From NCBI GenBank assembly GCA_016124845.1, contig WGMW01000009.1:62001-126000 (forward strand): a stretch of 64,000 nucleotides of DNA. Reading direction: 5' to 3'. The DNA comes from Flavobacteriales bacterium (GTDB lineage Bacteria; Bacteroidota; Bacteroidia; UBA10329). Position numbers and translations under genes: made by a program. Under the pieces are notes generated by a model. That model was not told the origin of the DNA. It saw nothing but the letters and a program-made list of their open reading frames with translations, and ran no database searches. This document shows, one piece after another, positions 1 through 8,096 of this stretch; positions within the stretch are counted from its first letter, which is position 1; each line of letters starts with the position of its first letter.

Positions 1-2091
1 CATCTTAGGCCCTGGAACCAATGAGAACATGGCCGCAGCGGCCTGCATGCGATAAAGGGCCGTGGTGGTATCTGCACAGTTGTATGGCGCATTGGTATCG
101 TTGCCATAGCTCACATTTTTGAACATGATGCGTTCCTCATCATGGCTTTCCATATAACCTACCGCACGGGGCATGTTCCAGCCTTTGGCCTGATAGCTCA
201 TTTGCCAGCCCCAGTCGGCATTGGTGCTCCAACCCATGGTGGCCTGATTGTACTGCTCGCTGGCCTTGCTCCAAAGCATCATGTTGCCGTTGGCAAGAAC
301 GGTCTCTTCGCTATTGTCGGCCAAATGCTCCAAAATGAAATGAAAATCTGCATCGTAGGACCAAATGGTGTTGGCATAGTCGAAAAGAATATTGATGCGG
401 CTTTGGTCGTACTGACTCCAAGCACCCACGTCATTTCCGCTCCACGTCTGCGTCAGGCCCTTGGAGAGGTCGAGACGGTAACCGTCAATGTGAAACTCTT
501 CGATCCAATATTTGAAGATGCGATGGAACATCGTCCGGGTGTAAGTGCTCTCGTGATTGAAATCGTAACCCACGCTGTACGGGTGGGTGGCCACAGGATT
601 GAAGAACGGACTGTTGGCCGCAGGACGCTGCAAGCCCGGATCCCAATACAACTTAACGTACGGACTTCTGCCAAAGGCATGATTCGGCACAATGTCCAAG
701 ATGACGGCAATGCCCCGCTGGTGCGCTTCATCAATAAGGCGTTTGAGCTCGCTGGCCGGACCATATTTCTTATCTACAGCCGTAAAGAAGATGGGATTGT
801 AGCCCCATGAGTCATTCCCTTCAAACTCGATCACAGGCATCAGTTGGATGGCATTGATGCCCAGTTTGTGCAAATAATCGAGCGAATCGATAACGGCACC
901 GAAACTCTTGCGGAAGGCGAAATCACGTATCAGCAGTTCGTAGATGACCAGATCCTCCTTGGCCGGACGCTGAAAGTTCTGTGCCTGCCATTGATATTGC
1001 GGCATGTCGGTCTCGTACACCGAAACGTTGCCGTGGGTCTGATCCGGATAGTCGATCAGGTTCGGGTAGATGTTCGGATTGATGGCCGCATCAGACTGTT
1101 CTTCCAGGATCTTGTACGAATACGGATCGGCCACCTTGAACATGCCATCCACAAAATACTGGAATCGATACTCGGTCTGTGGCGTTACATTATTCAAAGT
1201 GATCCAGTAGCGTTCACCATCTGTAGCGCGCTTCATCTGGTAAGCAGGGTCCACTTCCCAGTTGGTGGCATCGCCAATAAAATAGGCAAACTGCTTATTG
1301 GGCGCCAACAGGCAGAAGGTAACCGTGGTGCTGTTAATGAAATTGATACCGGGAACTACTCCCTGTGGCGGATCCTGCGTCACGGCATTGTCGCGCACAA
1401 TGAAGTACGTGGTATCGGCCACGGTCTGCCCTCCCACTTCCACCGTATAACTGAGGTAATACTTGCCGGGAGTTGATGTATTGACCGATGCACTCGCAGC
1501 ATCTCCCAACGCCTGACCTATCAGGGTTCCATCCTGATACAGATTGATCAAACTGTTGGGGTTGTTGGAACGCACATCAAAGACCAACGGGTCGTTGGGT
1601 TCCACCGTTTTTCCATCCACAACCGGATCCAGCACTACGGCATCCAGATCGGTGGTCGTTTCAAATACCGGTATCAGAATATCGCTGCCATTGGCATTGG
1701 TACCGACCGTATTGCCAGCTTCATCGCGGAAAACCATGGCCAAGGCCAACACACCATCCCATGTCCCAGTGTTGTAAAAGCTTTCGATGTTGATGCCCAA
1801 GGTCTGAATGCCCCCTCCTTGGTTGTTCATCAGCAGTTCGGGGTCTGCTTGCCCCCAAATGCCCCGTTGGTTGCCCCAAGCACCTTCGTAGTCGCTCGAT
1901 TCTTTGACCAATCCGGTGTGGATATACACCTGTCCAGTACCAGAAAGTGCGCCATTGCCCAAGTTGCTATTGAACGTAAGTGTGATGGAATCCTGCACCG
2001 TTATATATGGTATATCGGTAGTGACCACTTGTGCCATCAACGCACTTGAAAAGAAAAGACATACCGCAAAAGCGGCCAACGATCGGGTCAT
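1..2091 (-). CDS. Secreted GH13 alpha-amylase family enzyme (partial, C-terminus off the left edge)
   Basis: Hydrolyses alpha-glucans such as starch outside the cell or in the periplasm. The reading frame opens at ATG 2091 with a signal peptide (MTRSLAAFAVCLFFSSALMA) and stays open to base 1, giving 697 visible codons. Order of parts: a module shared with the next two genes (about residues 30-140), an Ig-like segment, a CBM48/E-set-like segment (about 240-330), then the GH13 barrel. All four GH13 signatures are visible: DIVPNH (region I), GYRLDLSK with the nucleophile near D541 (II), FILEH with the acid/base near E588 (III), and ESHDEER with the third acid near D651 (IV). It is the third gene of an operon, 12 bases after the gene ending at 2104. 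Exact specificity (alpha-amylase, pullulanase or another GH13) cannot be settled; a C-terminal sorting domain, if present, lies outside the window. Confidence 0.93.
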   Translation of the reverse strand, partial: MTRSLAAFAVCLFFSSALMAQVVTTDIPYITVQDSITLTFNSNLGNGALSGTGQVYIHTGLVKESSDYEGAWGNQRGIWGQADPELLMNNQGGGIQTLGINIESFYNTGTWDGVLALAMVFRDEAGNTVGTNANGSDILIPVFETTTDLDAVVLDPVVDGKTVEPNDPLVFDVRSNNPNSLINLYQDGTLIGQALGDAASASVNTSTPGKYYLSYTVEVGGQTVADTTYFIVRDNAVTQDPPQGVVPGINFINSTTVTFCLLAPNKQFAYFIGDATNWEVDPAYQMKRATDGERYWITLNNVTPQTEYRFQYFVDGMFKVADPYSYKILEEQSDAAINPNIYPNLIDYPDQTHGNVSVYETDMPQYQWQAQNFQRPAKEDLVIYELLIRDFAFRKSFGAVIDSLDYLHKLGINAIQLMPVIEFEGNDSWGYNPIFFTAVDKKYGPASELKRLIDEAHQRGIAVILDIVPNHAFGRSPYVKLYWDPGLQRPAANSPFFNPVATHPYSVGYDFNHESTYTRTMFHRIFKYWIEEFHIDGYRLDLSKGLTQTWSGNDVGAWSQYDQSRINILFDYANTIWSYDADFHFILEHLADNSEETVLANGNMMLWSKASEQYNQATMGWSTNADWGWQMSYQAKGWNMPRAVGYMESHDEERIMFKNVSYGNDTNAPYNCADTTTALYRMQAAAAMFSLVPGPKM

Positions 2092-2103
2092 CAACGTATG
2101 TTT

Positions 2104-3021
2104 TTAGTGACTTACAACCAGTTTCTGCTGCGTTACCACACCTTTAGGGCTACGGATGGAGAGAGTGTAAAAGCCATTGGCCATGGTACTGGCATCAAAG
2201 GTCATGTAGTTGGTTCCGAGAAGAAGGTCGCGGGTCTCGCTGTGAACCACCTGACCAAGCATGTTCACCACCTCCAAGGTGCTGTTCGGCAGATCCTGAA
2301 CAATGGAAACACGCACCGAGATGTTGTCTCTTGCAGGGTTGGGCCCCACGAACACATCGTACGCAAGATCCTGCTCCACAATACCCACAGAGTTTTTGGT
2401 GAACGTGACGTAGTTGCAGGTAGAATTGTCTGTAGAATTGATCACTGTAGGATTCTCGGTGTCCACGTTGATGATGAAAATATCCTGACAGCCCTGCTGA
2501 TCGCGGCCAGAGGCCGAACCATCCTCATTTCTGAAAACCAGACCGATAAGGTAGATGGGGTTGTTCGGATCCAGTGGCGCACTTTGGGTCGTTCCGGTAG
2601 AATTGATCTCGTTGTTCACCAAGTTCGGGTCGCTGTAGTAGTCTTCCATCACAAAGGTCTTGCTGTAAACCCCGTTTCCAAGGTCATCCATCTGCCCTAC
2701 GCCATCGTCCTGAGGCGCCTGTCCCCAGTTGCCTACCACGTGCTGCCACACATCCGATGCGTACGGAACGATCTGATCGGCACAGTAATCATGGGCCGAC
2801 TGCTGTGGATCGTTGCCTCTGTTCTCAGAACAGGCACCACTGTGCATATAGACCTTGTTCACCTGCGCAGGGCCTCCGGCACCATCGCCAAGTAGGTTAC
2901 AGTCCACATTGAACATCAATTTGGTATCGATGGCAATGGTCACTTCGGTATGTGGCTGCGCCAAGGCCGCCAAGGCAAATACGGCCCCTGCCGTGGTAAG
3001 TAGAACTCTTTTCATGGTCAT
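2104..3021 (-). CDS. T9SS-exported protein with the starch-operon shared module
   Basis: Exported protein of 305 residues, probably a glucan-binding partner of the amylase (inferred from shared domain and operon, not demonstrated). Signal peptide from MKRVLLTTAGAVFALAALA. The central region carries the module also found in both neighbours: VYMHSG, then VGNWG, DGVGQM, LVFRNEDGSASG and DIFIINV (about residues 55-180). The C-terminus (about 225-305) is a type A T9SS sorting domain with the VGPNPARD motif and a final QQKLVVSH. The start overlaps the stop of the upstream gene by 4 bases (ATGA); a second ATG two codons later (3015) fits the signal peptide equally well. No catalytic motif is seen. 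Confidence 0.85.
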   Translation of the reverse strand: MTMKRVLLTTAGAVFALAALAQPHTEVTIAIDTKLMFNVDCNLLGDGAGGPAQVNKVYMHSGACSENRGNDPQQSAHDYCADQIVPYASDVWQHVVGNWGQAPQDDGVGQMDDLGNGVYSKTFVMEDYYSDPNLVNNEINSTGTTQSAPLDPNNPIYLIGLVFRNEDGSASGRDQQGCQDIFIINVDTENPTVINSTDNSTCNYVTFTKNSVGIVEQDLAYDVFVGPNPARDNISVRVSIVQDLPNSTLEVVNMLGQVVHSETRDLLLGTNYMTFDASTMANGFYTLSIRSPKGVVTQQKLVVSH

Positions 3022-4415
3022 AGTTTTAAGATGCGTTCGTTAATGATTCCTTTCGATGTGCTGACGCGCAAAACGTAAACACCGTTTTTCAATGGTGCCA
3101 GTTGCAGGTTCCGGGCATTGCTGTTGGCCGATGGGAAACGTAGAACCACCCTTCCCTGAACATCCAATAGCACCATATCGTTCACCGACACTCGCGAATC
3201 GGCCACACTGACCCGCACCATGTCCGTGGCCGGATTTGGATAAACCGAAAGGCCTATCTGCCCTTTCAGTTCCTCAATTCCAACGTCATGCACCAGCACG
3301 TTCTGCGAACTGGTGTCCGTTCCGCAACCGTTCTCCGATATCATCACCACCCCAAAGACGCTTTCTGCACCGAAATCGTACTGCACCGAAGCACCTCCGG
3401 CCGTGGTCTCATCAATGTTGCCGTCTCCGTTAAAATCCCAATAGACCGTAGTGGCCCCCGAACCGATATCGGTAAACTCAACAGTTGTACCCACCGTTGC
3501 ATTGTAAGAGAAATCTGCCGTAGGCGATGTTCCCGTGCTAATGTGTATCAGATCGATACCCGTACACCCTGCCTGATCGGTCACGGTCACCGAATAATCT
3601 CCGGGCTGGTCCACTTGCAACGTTTGAGATGTTTCGGAGGTTGACCACTCATAGCTTGCAAAACCGGAACCGGCATCCAAAGTGATGGTCTCTCCATCGC
3701 ACAGCGAAGTATCGGCTCCCAAGTTCACCTGCACGCTACCAGCACCGAAGGTTACTTGCACGTTATCGGTACTCTGACAACCGAGGCCATCGGTAAATGT
3801 AACCGAATATGTTCCTGTTTGAGTGACCGTGATGGAAGTGGTCGTTTCGTTGGTGCTCCAAAGGAAGCTTCCCGTGCTTCCGGGAATATCCGTTCCGGTT
3901 ACACCTCCGAAATCGCAGGTGTTGCCGTTGGACGTATAAAGGAAAATGTCACCATCGTTGTCGTCCTTGCCCGTGGCCGAACCATCCCCGTTTCGGAATA
4001 CCATCCACAGTCCGTTCACATTCGTCCCGCCCGGATAGCCGTAATAACTGGCCACGTGGATGGTGATCTGCCAGAGGTTGTTTCCGAGCGGGGTCATCTG
4101 TCCTACCCCATCGTTCATTCCCCAATTGCCTACCGTGTATTCCCATCCACCGAAAGGCACCGTTTGTATGCCCGAGTGGAAATAAACCTCCGAAGCACCC
4201 ACCAGCCCCGTAACGCCCTGCGTGGCATCGTACGTAATGCGAAGCGAATCTTGCGCAACACCTCCCGAATACACGGGTGTAAGTGTAACGGGGTTGCCGT
4301 TGCATTGCAGAACGTCATCGCCCAAATTGACCGAGCATTGACCAAGAACCAACAATGGAGCGGAGAACAGACCGAGAAAGAACAACCGAAAATTCATCAT
4401 ATTACTTAGTGTCAT
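3018..4415 (-). CDS. T9SS-exported multidomain protein: Ig-like repeats, shared starch module, PKD
   Basis: First gene of the starch operon, 465 residues, secreted. Signal peptide around residues 6-25 (MNFRLFFLGLFSAPLLVLG), so ATG 4400 or 4397 may be the true start. The shared module (VYFHSG, GWEYTVGNWG, DGVGQM, WMVFRNGDGSATGKD, DIFLYT) occupies about residues 60-165. Around it lie Ig-like repeats that start VNLG and end GTYSVTFTD or GDYSVTVTD. A PKD-like segment follows (ADFSY to VYWDFNGDG, about 298-330), then a type A T9SS sorting domain beginning LSVYPNPATD. It looks like a cell-surface glucan-binding scaffold for the amylase; that role is inferred from context only. Confidence 0.85.
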   Translation of the reverse strand: MTLSNMMNFRLFFLGLFSAPLLVLGQCSVNLGDDVLQCNGNPVTLTPVYSGGVAQDSLRITYDATQGVTGLVGASEVYFHSGIQTVPFGGWEYTVGNWGMNDGVGQMTPLGNNLWQITIHVASYYGYPGGTNVNGLWMVFRNGDGSATGKDDNDGDIFLYTSNGNTCDFGGVTGTDIPGSTGSFLWSTNETTTSITVTQTGTYSVTFTDGLGCQSTDNVQVTFGAGSVQVNLGADTSLCDGETITLDAGSGFASYEWSTSETSQTLQVDQPGDYSVTVTDQAGCTGIDLIHISTGTSPTADFSYNATVGTTVEFTDIGSGATTVYWDFNGDGNIDETTAGGASVQYDFGAESVFGVVMISENGCGTDTSSQNVLVHDVGIEELKGQIGLSVYPNPATDMVRVSVADSRVSVNDMVLLDVQGRVVLRFPSANSNARNLQLAPLKNGVYVLRVSTSKGIINERILKL

Positions 4416-4657
4416 TTTAACACTTACTAATACAATAGTAGGAAATTTCTCTTAATGAATATGGTCAGCCATTGGCATTTGGCTGCAAGCCGTCTGTAAA
4501 ACCTCACAGCCCGTTCCTTCGTCAGGGAAAGAACTGGAAGCGCTGGCATGACAATTTGCTTCGCTGAGGAACCAAGCGTCTCACCTATCATCCTTTACCG
4601 AACCCATCTAACGCCCCATGTCCATCACTTAAATCTCCATCTCTTGTCTCCATTATC

Positions 4658-4665
4658 TAATTTTG
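4658..4665 (+). promoter_or_regulatory. TAnnTTTG -7 box in repeat copy 1
   Basis: TAATTTTG matches the Bacteroidota -7 consensus and is duplicated from 7167-7174. Here it lies 225 bases before the peptidase GTG start, so it may drive that gene through the truncated methyltransferase fragment. No clear -33 TTTG is seen at the usual 19-20 base spacing. Confidence 0.45.
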
Positions 4666-4672
4666 AAACAGC

Positions 4673-4781
4673 ATGGACTTCAAACACAAGGGCCGTTTAC
4701 CGTGGCTCAGCCACTTCATCTATTCTCTTCGGCATCGGGGGTTGATGAACACCTGCTCCATGGGTTTGAAGGAATGGCAGA
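4673..4781 (+). pseudogene. Truncated 5' fragment of a methyltransferase gene
   Basis: Encodes the first 36 residues (MDFKHKGRLPWLSHFIYSLR and onward to KEWQ) of the methyltransferase at 7182-7883. It then runs into unrelated sequence at exactly the repeat boundary. None of the SAM-binding domain is present. It is a by-product of the duplication that surrounds the peptidase gene. Confidence 0.8.
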
Positions 4782-4889
4782 GGTTCACACATAGACCTGT
4801 TCAAAAGAGGCGATTTATAACAAGATTCAGTTTATTGGACAGAATCATTGGTATATTCGCCTCGATCTTTTTAGGACGTAGAAAAGTAG

Positions 4890-7070
4890 GTGAACAAACG
4901 ATTAAAATACTTGATCGGTACCATACTGAGCTTATGCTTCCTATCATCAGCATACGGCCAGGCAGATTTAAAAAAAAGCGCACGCTTGGATTACCCGAAA
5001 CTGAAGAAGGATACCACTTCCACTACCCTTTTCGGTCGAAAATTCACAAACCCGTATAAGTTCACAAAGGGTAATTACAAAGAGGCAAAAGACTGGTTGC
5101 TGGCTGAGAAAGAGCTCACAAGGATGTATTTGCGACAATGCAGGTTCAAAGATCGAATCAAAGAGAACATCAGGCACTACGCTGGCGTCAACAATGCAAG
5201 ATTGACGAAGGAAGGAGACTATTACTTCCGTTTTGGCCTTGATCCAGACAATTATGGATCACTCGCTCTCTTCTCTCGCAAGAAACTGGATGAAGATGAT
5301 AAAAAACTGTTATCGTTCGCTTCATTGCCCAAAGAGAAAAACGAACGGGTAGATGTTGATGATTTTATCCTTTCCAATGATAGTAGGTACCTCGCACTGA
5401 CATGTTCAAAGAACAGCAAGGAAGCAGAAGACATCTACGTTTTTTCGATTGAAGACGATTCCCTGACCAGAGATCACATCAGAGGATTTGCTTACTCCGA
5501 CATGATCGATCAGAGCAATGGACTTGCTTGGCGCAAAGATGGCTTTTACTATGTAAGAAGGGGCAACGTGAAAAATCTTGCGCCCATTGACCTTAAAACC
5601 TATGACTTCCAAAATCCAGACAAGGCGGATCAGGCCCAGTATTTATACTATCACAAATTGGGAACCGACCAATTGGATGATCAAGCGATTTTTGTACGAA
5701 AAAGCAATCCACAAGCATATCTGAATGTGTTCGTATCATCGGACGAAAGGTTCTTGGTCATTATTGAGTGGAATTCTATCACCGACAAAACCAACGTTTT
5801 CGTTGATGACTTTGAAGATCAAGTGGATGGATTGAAACTGGCATTGAAAGGAATAGACGGATATATACGGTTCATTGAATCGCTGGACAACCGCCTTTTG
5901 ATACTGACCGATGCAGAAAATGACAATTTATGGTTAGGCTACCTTGACCCGAATAGACCCAACGAACTGGCAAAGGCGTTGAACGTTGATGAAACAGGAA
6001 GCCTTTTGAAGAATGCCTATGTTGCCGGTGAGAACATCATTACTATTTACACAGCAGAAGACAAACAGATCATGTTGGTATTCGATTTGTCGGGCAATCT
6101 CCAATACCGTGTGATGGTGGAAGATGGCATGTCATTCACCCGGTTCATGGGAAGTAAGGGCGACCCCGAACTATTTGTTTTCATTGAGTCAAAGGTCCAA
6201 GGAAGGGTCTGTGGGGTCTTCGATCTGAACCAGAACAAGTTTGTAGCCAAATTCGGTGCTAAGAATGACCGTTTCAATGAAGACGATTACCTGTACGAAT
6301 ACCATACGTTCATCTCTTCCGATTCTGTAGAGATCCCTGTAATGACCATTCGTCACAAAAAAAGGTTCAACCCTGATGGAGACAACCCGATGTTGCTCAA
6401 CGTGTATGGAGGATACGGGCTTACCATGGAGCCGTATTTTGATGCATCAGTGGTATACCTGTTGGAATGTGGGGGTGTTTACGCCCAAGCCTTTATCAGA
6501 GGGGGCGGTGAACTGGGTCCATCATGGCACAAACAAGGCTCTGGACTGAATAAACAGAACACGGTCAATGACCTGATAGAAGCGGCAGAGTATCTGATAG
6601 AGAATAAATATACCACGGCCAATAAATTGGCCATTACAGGCCAATCGCACGGTGGTTTTGTTGTTGCTTCGGCCATGGCCAAACGACCCGACCTGTTCAG
6701 AGTGGTCATTCCCCGTGCCGGTATCTATGATCTTTTGGATCTGCAGTTTCACGGAAGCGAATTCGGAGCTCCCATTGATTCCACAGCATTCTTCAATAAA
6801 ATCGATCTGTCTGCATATCATAATCTGGGCAAGGCCATGTACCCTTCAGTTTTGTTCATTACGTCATTGAACGATCAGCGAGTAAGTCCGACACAGGCTT
6901 TCAAAATGACCGCCAGACTTCAGGAAGAGTCGATATCCGACAATCCCGTTCTCCTCTATGCTTTCGGTAGCGGACATTATCAGGCATACTCATGGTCAAC
7001 TTGGTTGCAGTTGCGTACATCCATGTTATCCTTCATGTTCAATGAAATGGGCATCAAGCCTCGGTTTTGA
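4890..7070 (+). CDS. Secreted prolyl-oligopeptidase-like serine peptidase (family S9)
   Basis: A 726-residue exported peptidase, expected to cleave short peptides, often after proline. The GTG start at 4890 gives a clear signal peptide (MNKRLKYLIGTILSLCFLSS). The N-terminal two-thirds form the seven-bladed propeller region of S9A enzymes. The C-terminal alpha/beta-hydrolase domain has the nucleophile in TGQSHGGF (S586), the acid in SLNDQRVSP (D662) and the histidine in GSGHYQAY (H696). GQSHGG and GHYQAY differ from the textbook GGSNGG and GHGAG of prolyl oligopeptidase, so the substrate may differ. The gene sits exactly between two copies of a 161-bp direct repeat, which suggests it was inserted or duplicated into the upstream region of the methyltransferase gene. 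Confidence 0.9.
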   Translation: MNKRLKYLIGTILSLCFLSSAYGQADLKKSARLDYPKLKKDTTSTTLFGRKFTNPYKFTKGNYKEAKDWLLAEKELTRMYLRQCRFKDRIKENIRHYAGVNNARLTKEGDYYFRFGLDPDNYGSLALFSRKKLDEDDKKLLSFASLPKEKNERVDVDDFILSNDSRYLALTCSKNSKEAEDIYVFSIEDDSLTRDHIRGFAYSDMIDQSNGLAWRKDGFYYVRRGNVKNLAPIDLKTYDFQNPDKADQAQYLYYHKLGTDQLDDQAIFVRKSNPQAYLNVFVSSDERFLVIIEWNSITDKTNVFVDDFEDQVDGLKLALKGIDGYIRFIESLDNRLLILTDAENDNLWLGYLDPNRPNELAKALNVDETGSLLKNAYVAGENIITIYTAEDKQIMLVFDLSGNLQYRVMVEDGMSFTRFMGSKGDPELFVFIESKVQGRVCGVFDLNQNKFVAKFGAKNDRFNEDDYLYEYHTFISSDSVEIPVMTIRHKKRFNPDGDNPMLLNVYGGYGLTMEPYFDASVVYLLECGGVYAQAFIRGGGELGPSWHKQGSGLNKQNTVNDLIEAAEYLIENKYTTANKLAITGQSHGGFVVASAMAKRPDLFRVVIPRAGIYDLLDLQFHGSEFGAPIDSTAFFNKIDLSAYHNLGKAMYPSVLFITSLNDQRVSPTQAFKMTARLQEESISDNPVLLYAFGSGHYQAYSWSTWLQLRTSMLSFMFNEMGIKPRF

Positions 7071-7129
7071 TCAATATGGTCACCGACCTGGTCCCAATAA
7101 ACTCCATACCCCCTCTATCTCTTTGTGTC

Positions 7130-7290
7130 TCCATCACTTAAATCTCCATCTCTTGTCTCCATTATCTAATTTTGAAACAGCATGGACTTCAAACACAAGG
7201 GACGTTTACCGTGGCTCAGCCACTTCATCTACTCTCTGCGGCATCGGGGGTTGATGAACACCTGCTCCATGGGTTTGAAGGAATGGCAGA
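7130..7290 (+). repeat. 161-bp direct repeat, copy 2
   Basis: Partner of 4621-4781. This is the copy attached to the full-length methyltransferase gene, so it is likely the original and copy 1 the derived one. Confidence 0.95.
7167..7174 (+). promoter_or_regulatory. TAnnTTTG -7 box of the methyltransferase gene
   Basis: TAATTTTG ends 7 bases before ATG 7182, implying a very short mRNA leader. Confidence 0.5.
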
Positions 7291-7883
7291 AGGAGCGCGA
7301 GCTGGGCATCGATACCTTTGGTGCGAAGGGGCCCGATGAACTTTCCATCGATGCCGACAGCAGACCGGAAGGCCATCTGTATCAACCCTCCAGTTCGGTC
7401 ATCTTCAAAAAGGCCATGAATGTGCTGCCCATCCATTTCAACGAGAAGGTGTTTTTGGATATCGGTTCGGGCAAAGGCCGCGCATTGATCCTTGCGGCAG
7501 AGTTCGGTTTCAGAAAGGTGATCGGTGTGGAATATGCTGCCGAGCTCAATGACGTTGCTTACACCAATATTGAACGGGTCAGAGAACGTTTCCCGAACAC
7601 GGAATTCATCTTGAACGAAGGTGATGCCCTGACATTCGACATCCCAGAGGAAGTGGATGTCATCTACCTCTTCAATCCGTTTGATGAGGAGGCCACCCGC
7701 AAACTGCTAATGAAGGTGAAACCTACCTTCAAACAATCCAAGCAGATGTATCTGGTGTACGTGAATCCCGTTCATTGCAATGTTCTTCAACAGGAATTGG
7801 GAGAACCAACTGCCATTGTCAAAAACGCAAAGGGAATTCCGGAAGTGAAAGTTTTCAGTAACAGAAAAGGCCCTCATTTATGA
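7182..7883 (+). CDS. Class I SAM-dependent methyltransferase
   Basis: A 233-residue Rossmann-fold methyltransferase; substrate unknown. Motif I is VFLDIGSGKGRALILAA (about residues 88-104), followed by an acidic residue after beta-2 (VIGVEYAAEL). The motif IV region is IYLFNPFDEEATR. FNPF sits where many N- or O-methyltransferases have (N/D)PP(Y/F), so a nucleic-acid or protein target cannot be excluded. The N-terminus is basic and aromatic (MDFKHKGRLPWLSHFIYSLR) and is the part duplicated upstream of the peptidase. The frame ends 5 bases past the stop of a minus-strand decayed frame at 7878. Confidence 0.85.
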   Translation: MDFKHKGRLPWLSHFIYSLRHRGLMNTCSMGLKEWQKERELGIDTFGAKGPDELSIDADSRPEGHLYQPSSSVIFKKAMNVLPIHFNEKVFLDIGSGKGRALILAAEFGFRKVIGVEYAAELNDVAYTNIERVRERFPNTEFILNEGDALTFDIPEEVDVIYLFNPFDEEATRKLLMKVKPTFKQSKQMYLVYVNPVHCNVLQQELGEPTAIVKNAKGIPEVKVFSNRKGPHL

Positions 7884-8096
7884 ACGGTCATTAACAATAT
7901 AACCGCAACACGCCATAATTCCTGTGTAAGGCTCGGTAATAGCTCCGCCAATGCCAATAATGAAACTCCGTCCATAGATAGGTACGGTAAAATGAATATC
8001 CCAGCAGCATTCGTATTTCCTAAACCCTGACCAACTCAGCTTCAAATGGTATCGAAACTCCCATGATCAAAGGTTCCCACCATCATCCAACGCCAA
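7878..8096 (-). pseudogene. Possible decayed gene tail on the minus strand
   Basis: Two adjacent minus-strand frames read like protein but are out of phase. One is RWMMVGTFDHGSFDTI, stopping near 8040. The other continues as KLSWSGFRKYECCWDIHFTV and on to IIGIGGAITEPYTGIMACCG, ending at the stop at 7878-7880. A single-base shift near 8045 would join them. A TTG at 8043-8045 could alternatively start a 55-residue small protein. I do not recognise the family; the call rests only on coding-like composition. Confidence 0.3.

Larger units (their letters stand above)
4621..4781 (+). repeat. 161-bp direct repeat, copy 1
   Basis: Matches 7130-7290 at a constant offset of 2509 bases with no indels and only three mismatches that I can find (158/161). 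It contains a TAATTTTG promoter box and the first 36 codons of the downstream methyltransferase gene. The two copies flank the peptidase gene exactly. Confidence 0.95.
4416..4889. other. Gene-free interval holding the first copy of a 161-bp repeat
   Basis: There is no intact gene here. Bases 4416-4620 show no coding signal or obvious structure; the left end is the upstream region of the minus-strand starch operon. Bases 4621-4781 are a near-perfect copy of the promoter and 5' coding part of the methyltransferase gene at 7182. Bases 4782-4889 are unique and lead into the peptidase gene. An open frame runs from 4673 through the unique part into the peptidase gene, but after 4781 it no longer resembles the methyltransferase. 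Confidence 0.8.

Noticed and set aside
142-1476. Long plus-strand open frames opposite the left-edge amylase
   Set aside because: They are antisense to a frame with all four GH13 catalytic signatures and a signal peptide; their translations show no domain.
4673-5059. A 128-codon frame as a real gene
   Set aside because: Only the first 36 codons match a gene (methyltransferase); the rest is chance sequence running antiparallel in phase into the peptidase gene.
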